A program made the translations under genes and the position numbers. The notes under the pieces are model-generated. The model saw nothing but the letters and a program-made list of their open reading frames with translations. It did not search any database and was not told where the DNA came from. A DNA stretch of 10,941 bases. Origin: Candidatus Sumerlaeota bacterium (GTDB lineage: Bacteria; Sumerlaeota; Sumerlaeia; MWCT01). Positions 7,274-10,941 of the stretch are shown here, piece by piece (position 1 is the stretch's first letter; the number at the start of each line of letters is the position of its first letter). The DNA is taken from positions 1-10,941 of the forward strand of contig JAPLSR010000426.1 in the NCBI GenBank assembly GCA_026398545.1, given 5' to 3'.

Positions 7274-8077
7274 TCAATCAATGCCATCGAACGCGCCTGA
7301 GCGCGCGGCAGCGATATAATTCATGCAGTAGTCATCGTAACCGAGGAGCGCCTCGGCTGCCTTGAGATGAGCCATAAGCGGCGCATCCAGCGGGTCAAGG
7401 ATGGCGGCGTCAAGACCCGATGCCATGGCGAGGATGAGAAGGGCGCGATTCAGGATTCTTCTTTTCGGCAGACCGAAGGAGACGTTGGAGAGTCCGCATA
7501 TCCTGTGGATTTCCGGGAATGTGTCCCAGATGCGCCTGATAAGGTTCAAGGCGAGTCTGCCATAGGATGAGTTTGCGCCGATGGGGCGCACAAGTGGGTC
7601 AAGAAAGATGCGCTCCGGCGCAACGCCTTCAGCCATGAGTCGCTCTGCAAGACGGCATGCAACGTTATAAACCGTGTCCTCATCATTGGACATGCCGGCA
7701 TCGTCCATAGCGAGGGCAATGACGCCGGTGTTGTATTGCTTCACGATGGGCAGGACGCTCTGGAAGCGCTCGCTTTCCGCAGAGATGGAATTGACGATGA
7801 GTGAGCCGCCGGCGATGGCACAGCCACGGTCAAGCGCCTCAGGTTTCGGACTGTCAATACAAAGGGGGAGGGCGGTTGCCTCGCGCACCGTCCGTATCAT
7901 CCACTCTAATTGCTCAATCTCGCGCTCGGCGAATGCGCCGGCGTTCACATCAAGATAAGCGGCGCCGGCGGCTTGCTGCTTGGTCGCTAAGTCCTTTATT
8001 AACGCCGCATCGCACTCCCCGACAGCCCGACGGATACCCTCCCGTGTAGAGTTTAATAATTCGCCGATGATTATCAT
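7274..8077 (-). CDS. Methyltetrahydrofolate:corrinoid protein methyltransferase
   Basis: This 267-residue protein is a pterin-binding (DHPS-like) TIM barrel of the AcsE/MtgA/MeTr type. It moves the methyl group between N5-methyltetrahydrofolate and the cobalt of a corrinoid protein in the cytoplasm. Visible marks are MIIIGELLNSTR at the N-terminus, DVNAG (43-47), CIDSPKPEAL (73-82), NSIS (96-99), DPLVRPIG (160-167) and GLSNVSFGLP (195-204). The Asp75, Asn96 and Asp160 positions that bind the pterin in the Moorella enzyme are at the same numbers here, and Asn198 fits its Asn199. The length is normal for the family. Its corrinoid partner is encoded just upstream on the same strand. No good Shine-Dalgarno precedes the ATG at 8077, since the upstream spacer is filled by a repeat. 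Direction in vivo (acetogenesis, methylotrophy or demethylation) is not decidable here. Confidence 0.9.
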   Translation of the reverse strand: MIIIGELLNSTREGIRRAVGECDAALIKDLATKQQAAGAAYLDVNAGAFAEREIEQLEWMIRTVREATALPLCIDSPKPEALDRGCAIAGGSLIVNSISAESERFQSVLPIVKQYNTGVIALAMDDAGMSNDEDTVYNVACRLAERLMAEGVAPERIFLDPLVRPIGANSSYGRLALNLIRRIWDTFPEIHRICGLSNVSFGLPKRRILNRALLILAMASGLDAAILDPLDAPLMAHLKAAEALLGYDDYCMNYIAAARSGAFDGID

Positions 8078-8086
8078 TTTTTATAT

Positions 8087-8198
8087 GAATCGGAGAAGGG
8101 GCGACAGGGTGAATCGGAGAATTAATATAAACCGCTTCTCCGTTTCTCCCATTCTCCGTTTCTCCGATTCTCCCCGTCTCCGATTCTCCCGTTCTTCT
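8087..8198. repeat. GGAGAATC-type intergenic repeat with inverted arms
   Basis: The spacer between the corrinoid and methyltransferase genes is almost wholly repeat. On the plus strand GAATCGGAGAA occurs at 8087-8097 and 8111-8121, and its inverse TTCTCCGATTC at 8160-8170 within a run of TTCTCC units (8134-8190). The arms can form a hairpin of 11 or more pairs. In the mRNA it adds many GGAG motifs but none at a useful distance from the next ATG. It begins right at the stop codon of the corrinoid gene. Confidence 0.7.
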
Positions 8199-8864
8199 TT
8201 ATAGTCCAAGAATCTGCTTGGCGACCTCAACGGCGGTGGCGGCGTCCTTTGCATACCCGTTGGCGTTTATTTTTCTGGCATATTCCTCATCCACCGGCGC
8301 GCCGCCAATGATGATTGGGTTTTGAAGCCCCGCATTGCGGAATGATTTGATATTCCCCTCCATTCCCACCATGGTGTTGGTCAGGAGTGCGGACATCCCC
8401 ACAATGGCGTCAGGGTTTTCCTTCATGGCGGAAATGAACCTTTCCGCAGGGACATCAATCGCCAGGTCGATGATGTGGAACCCCGCCCCCTCCATCATCA
8501 TGGCGACGAGGTTCTTGCCTATATCATGGAGGTCGCCCTTGACGGTGCCGATGATGAATGTTCCGACCGGTTTGACGCCCGTTTCGGCAAGGGGCTTTTT
8601 GAGGATTGCCATACCCGCCTTCATGGCGCGGGCGGCGATTAAGACCTCAGGGACATATATCTCATTCGCCTTGAAGCTCTTTCCGATGACGTCCATGCCC
8701 TTGATAAGCCCCTCGTTTAAGATTTCCTTCGGGGAGAAACCAGACTCCAGCGCCTGCTTGACATATTCCACAACGCCGGGCTGACCCTTCTTGATAGGCG
8801 AGTTCAGGTCGGAATTCCCACAAATAACACTCTCCTTAATTGCCGCAAGCAGTTCCCTCGTCAT
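8199..8864 (-). CDS. Corrinoid (B12-binding) methyl-transfer protein, MtbC/MttC-like
   Basis: The 221-residue product has the standard two-domain plan: a helical cap (about 1-90, with FKANEIYVPEVLIAARAM) and a Rossmann-like cobamide-binding domain (about 97-221). The cobalt-ligand motif DLHDIG includes the axial histidine at position 113, followed by SALL (158-161) and IIIGGAPV (185-192), all as expected. It carries the methyl group on cobalt between a methyltransferase pair; the tetrahydrofolate-side enzyme is encoded 121 bases downstream. The ATG at 8864 is preferred to the GTG at 8867 because AGGAG (8877-8873) is eight bases before it. No substrate-side methyltransferase (MttB, MtbB or MtaB type) and no RamA-type activase lie in the window. 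Upstream is a long gap, so this looks like the first gene of the unit. No cobalamin riboswitch motif is seen before it. Confidence 0.92.
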   Translation of the reverse strand: MTRELLAAIKESVICGNSDLNSPIKKGQPGVVEYVKQALESGFSPKEILNEGLIKGMDVIGKSFKANEIYVPEVLIAARAMKAGMAILKKPLAETGVKPVGTFIIGTVKGDLHDIGKNLVAMMMEGAGFHIIDLAIDVPAERFISAMKENPDAIVGMSALLTNTMVGMEGNIKSFRNAGLQNPIIIGGAPVDEEYARKINANGYAKDAATAVEVAKQILGL

Positions 8865-9092
8865 CACTTCTACTCCTTTTCATTTTGGCTCTAAATGTCG
8901 CGCGAAGGGCTCAAAAAAATAATAAATTGGACTGTTAACATCGCCCATCTGACCGTGCAAGACTTTATTTCATGTTATTTTTGGTTTTGGGTGCATGTCT
9001 GAATTCTATCACGTTGCTTTGATATGAGCACCATGAGACCAGAGATAATTCCAACGTTTATTGAAAATACAAACTCTTAAATCAGATTATTG

Positions 9093-9106
9093 CCCACTTC
9101 AGGCAA
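9093..9106. repeat. Degenerate short palindrome, copy 5 (CCCACTTCAGGCAA)
   Basis: The sequence keeps the CCNCNTCAGGC core of the CCGCCTCAGGCGG family but has lost part of both arms. This is the weakest copy, listed because it fits the pattern at a fifth intergenic place. Confidence 0.25.
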
Positions 9107-9125
9107 GATAATAAAGCAAAAATTG

Positions 9126-9199
9126 ACACGGATTTCGCTGATTTGCGATTATAATTGTTTTTTATTAATTCCATCTGCGTGAATCTGCGAAATCTATGT
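9126..9199. repeat. Imperfect long palindrome (GATTTCGC..GATT arms)
   Basis: The left arm ACACGGATTTCGCTGATT (from 9126) matches, with a few changes, the inverse of the right arm (ACATAGATTTCGCAGATT, read back from 9199) across an A+T-rich loop. Similar CACGGATTTCGC/AATCTGCG palindromes are, to my knowledge, frequent in intergenic DNA of many environmental bacteria. The function is unknown. Confidence 0.55.
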
Positions 9200-9268
9200 A
9201 TTATAGAGATCAAGCATTTCCCGAAATTATGAGATGCCCATATTTGATTTTATAGCACACAAATGTAA

Positions 9269-9299
9269 TTGACATGGATATATTAATAAGTCATAGAAT
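9269..9299 (+). promoter_or_regulatory. Possible promoter for the 9411 gene
   Basis: A perfect TTGACA (9269-9274) is followed by TAGAAT (9294-9299) after 19 bases, which is longer than the ideal 17. Transcription would begin about 105 bases before the ATG at 9411. Confidence 0.3.
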
Positions 9300-9347
9300 T
9301 ACTTTGAAAGTGTGTTGAGATAAGACTCTTATACAGAAGCAAAACGC

Positions 9348-9379
9348 TGTATATATGGTTTTATACGGAAATATATACA
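9348..9379. repeat. Short inverted repeat TGTATATAT/ATATATACA upstream of the 9411 gene
   Basis: There are nine perfectly matched bases on each side of a 14-base spacer, 31 bases before the start codon. It could be an operator for a dimeric regulator or an RNA hairpin in the leader. A+T-rich sequence makes chance inverted repeats more likely. Confidence 0.35.
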
Positions 9380-9410
9380 ATAGTTAAGCATACCAAGAAA
9401 GGAGATTACC

Positions 9411-9713
9411 ATGGCCTTAACAGAAGAACAGGCAAAGCATATTGCAATAAAGGAAACAGATTATTGCTATGTGCTTGCTATCGCATGGGAGAGCAACCCA
9501 AACGACTCAATTTGCCTTGAAAGGATATTTACAAAAGGCGGTTGCGAGGAAATTCGTATGGCATGGTGGAAGGATGGAAAGCTGACTACGCGTCCTCCTG
9601 ATATTGATGTGGATGCTTGGGTGAATTTATTTTCTAAAGCTCTCTCTCTAAAAGTATTCAATGATTCCGAACAGCTCGGAATGATAAAGGCATTACTCAA
9701 GCAAGGTATTTAA
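9411..9713 (+). CDS. Small conserved-looking protein of unknown function
   Basis: The 100-residue protein starts at an ATG with a good Shine-Dalgarno (AAAGGAGA, seven bases upstream), and no in-frame rival start is better placed. It begins with a short helix-like segment (LTEEQAKHIAIKE), followed by alternating hydrophobic stretches (CYVLAIAWES, CLERIFTKGGCEEIRMAWWKDGK), a proline-rich turn (TTRPPDIDVDAW) and a C-terminal helical part ending in ALLKQGI. There are three cysteines (19, 35, 44), no signal peptide and no membrane segment, so it is probably cytoplasmic. I do not recognise the family. It stands alone between two long gaps, and the next gene on the strand is 170 bases away and of very different base composition. 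Confidence 0.65.
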   Translation: MALTEEQAKHIAIKETDYCYVLAIAWESNPNDSICLERIFTKGGCEEIRMAWWKDGKLTTRPPDIDVDAWVNLFSKALSLKVFNDSEQLGMIKALLKQGI

Positions 9714-9822
9714 CAAAGGTATTCACTTGACGAATGGCTGCTGCTAAGCGCCGGTTAGCGTTGGCTTTAGTCTTTATATTTCAATGTCTAAACAATGTTC
9801 GGCGGAGGAATAATATACTATC

Positions 9823-9882
9823 ATGAAAGAAATACACTTTCGTTTTTTCCCCAAAATCAAAATTTTAAGAGGAGAATATTGA
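9823..9882 (+). CDS. Possible 19-codon leader ORF coupled to the next gene
   Basis: An ATG at 9823 opens a 19-codon frame (MKEIHFRFFPKIKILRGEY) that stops with TGA at 9880-9882, one base before the ATG of the following gene. A GGAGGA lies 13 bases upstream, which is rather far. The last codons contain the AAGAGGAG ribosome binding site of the next gene, so ribosomes translating the short frame would cover it. That arrangement suits translational coupling, but so short a frame in A+T-rich DNA can arise by chance. Confidence 0.35.
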   Translation: MKEIHFRFFPKIKILRGEY

Positions 9883-9883
9883 C

Positions 9884-10941
9884 ATGAAAAAGTTTATGAC
9901 TGATAAACTTGTATTAATTTTTTGGGCATTTGCCGTAATTTTTTATTTTCCAAATTTAATTCATGCTAATGATAATTTTTCTTTTATGGATTTCTCATGG
10001 AATGATAATGCTGAAATAGTAAAAAATAAAATGGAAAAAAATAATTTTAGCATTGAGGGAGATTTCGAGACCAAAAGTCCTAACTTCCAGGAAGTTTTTG
10101 AATTCGATGAAGTAACTAGCTTATCAATCTATAGAGAGAAATTGAAAGCAATAGACGCAAAATTGCCATCTTCGTTGTTGTTCAAGGTATATGACATATC
10201 AGGACCAGCGGATAGCGCTGCATTATCTGGCAAATTTTGCATTTCAAATGCAATTAATAAATTAACATTTTACAATATTACAATAAATCCTATCAATAGA
10301 GATAATATTGAAGGTATTTTAGTTGGTAAATATGGCATGCCATCATCTAGTAATGAAAATTACAAGTTGTGGCAAAAAGGAGAAGAAAAATTGTTTTTAT
10401 TACTTGATCGGGAAATTTTGTATTTAAATGAAGAACATTTAAATAGAGCTATTTCTAAAATGACTTCAGGCATAAAAGATGCAAAAAGTAAAGAATTACT
10501 GTTACTTAATAAAGTATTTGTGGCTCAATGTGATAATACTTTATGTTTGCACGAAATAAGCTGGAATGTTAAAGAAGATAGTTTTCAACAATTAATGAAA
10601 AGTAAACATTATTTCATCGGAAACCCAAAGAAAATCACTTTCAATCTTTTTCCATTTGAGGGAGATAAAATGTTAGATGATCTCGAGGAAAGAGCTCATC
10701 CAGCATTCTTAATAGATGAAAAAGTAATTTCAGAATATTCTGGGAGTAATAAAGATAAAAATATACCAATTAGTGGTGTCAAATTTTATTTTTCTTCACG
10801 AACACAGAAATTGTTATATTACATTGTGGAAATAGAAAGCGATTTTAAAGAAAATATTCGTGATGTGCTAGATACATCAATTGGTAGTAGTAAGAAATAT
10901 GCCCTTGGGAAGTATTGGAACAAAGAAAATATATACATTTT
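9884..10941 (+). CDS. Secreted protein of unknown function, 3' end beyond window
   Basis: The frame is open from the ATG at 9884 to the right edge (352 codons plus two bases), so the C-terminus is missing. AAGAGGAG ends nine bases before the start. Residues 1-28 are a signal peptide (MKKFMTDK, a hydrophobic core, cleavage near LIHA/NDNF). The mature part starts with FSFMDFSWNDNAEIVKNKM, resembling the W-x-N/G-x-s-x-E-V-K opening found in many unnamed periplasmic or lipoprotein domains. It reaches a GKYGMPSS.. W..G segment near 150-168. A similar order of motifs seems to recur after residue 245, suggesting a duplicated domain. There is no catalytic motif. The gene is strikingly A+T-rich, with lysine, asparagine and isoleucine codons favoured, unlike the G+C-richer genes to the left, which may mean recent acquisition. 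I do not recognise the family. Confidence 0.7.
   Translation, partial: MKKFMTDKLVLIFWAFAVIFYFPNLIHANDNFSFMDFSWNDNAEIVKNKMEKNNFSIEGDFETKSPNFQEVFEFDEVTSLSIYREKLKAIDAKLPSSLLFKVYDISGPADSAALSGKFCISNAINKLTFYNITINPINRDNIEGILVGKYGMPSSSNENYKLWQKGEEKLFLLLDREILYLNEEHLNRAISKMTSGIKDAKSKELLLLNKVFVAQCDNTLCLHEISWNVKEDSFQQLMKSKHYFIGNPKKITFNLFPFEGDKMLDDLEERAHPAFLIDEKVISEYSGSNKDKNIPISGVKFYFSSRTQKLLYYIVEIESDFKENIRDVLDTSIGSSKKYALGKYWNKENIYI

Larger units (their letters stand above)
8868..9410. other. A+T-rich intergenic region
   Basis: This divergent gap of about 540 bases has no supportable gene. It holds a degenerate member of the short palindrome family (9093-9106), a long imperfect palindrome (9126-9199), a possible promoter for the 9411 gene (9269-9299) and a short inverted repeat (9348-9379). 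From about 8930 on, base composition shifts to A+T-rich compared with the genes to the left. Confidence 0.6.

Noticed and set aside
8335..8784. Plus-strand frame of 149 codons opposite the corrinoid gene.
   Set aside because: The minus-strand frame has all cobamide-binding motifs; this one has no ribosome binding site or recognisable domain.
8865..9060. Possible cobalamin riboswitch before the corrinoid gene.
   Set aside because: I find no B12-box-like sequence or matching stems on the minus strand.
9123..9155. TTGACA and TATAAT within the long palindrome.
   Set aside because: The spacing is 21 bases, too long for a sigma70 promoter; probably chance within the repeat.
9705..9768. Integron attC-like sequence after the 9411 gene (ATTTAAC ... 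GCGTTGGCT).
   Set aside because: Core-like ends are present, but the inner arms do not pair and the cores are not complementary to each other. No integrase or second clear site is seen. A short GCTAA/TTAGC hairpin remains, too weak to name.

Overview
The window looks like a piece of an uncultured, probably anaerobic bacterial genome. The reasons are the large secreted PKD/CARDB and LVIVD-repeat proteins, a methyltetrahydrofolate/corrinoid methyl-transfer pair, and long intergenic gaps holding short dispersed palindromes. Nothing in it fixes the phylum. There are no rRNA, tRNA, CRISPR, transposase or phage genes. Seven main protein genes are visible, two of them cut by the window edges, plus one possible 19-codon leader ORF.

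Layout. Positions 1-2712 (minus) hold the N-terminal 904 codons of a secreted multidomain adhesin-like protein, which runs off the left edge. Its 5' leader contains a tidy predicted three-way RNA junction just downstream of a sigma70-like promoter. Positions 3024-4928 (minus) encode a secreted protein of 14 LVIVD units, enough for two seven-bladed beta-propellers; its signal peptide is encoded upstream of any ATG/GTG/TTG, so its start codon appears to be non-canonical (ATA or ATT). Divergent from it, 5190-5819 (plus) encodes a membrane-anchored TPR protein, followed by 5953-7248 (plus), an ArsB/NhaD-type ion transporter. Convergent to these, 7274-8077 and 8199-8864 (both minus) encode a methyltetrahydrofolate:corrinoid methyltransferase and its corrinoid protein. 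From 8865 to 9410 lies an A+T-rich gap. It is followed by a 100-residue unknown protein (9411-9713) and a very A+T-rich secreted unknown protein (9884 to the right edge), with a short ORF (9823-9882) ending one base before the latter's start.

How the genes work together. The corrinoid protein and methyltransferase form a two-component methyl-transfer unit between tetrahydrofolate and a cobamide cofactor, with no substrate-specific partner or reductive activase in view. The two left-hand secreted proteins are neighbours on one strand and probably both act outside the cytoplasmic membrane. No functional link between these groups can be shown from the sequence.

Several repeat families sit between and inside the genes: a CCGCCTCAGGCGG-like palindrome (five copies of varying quality, one inside the TPR gene), a GGAGAATC-type repeat (between the methyl-transfer genes, with a related tract before the transporter), and a degenerate long palindrome at 9126-9199.
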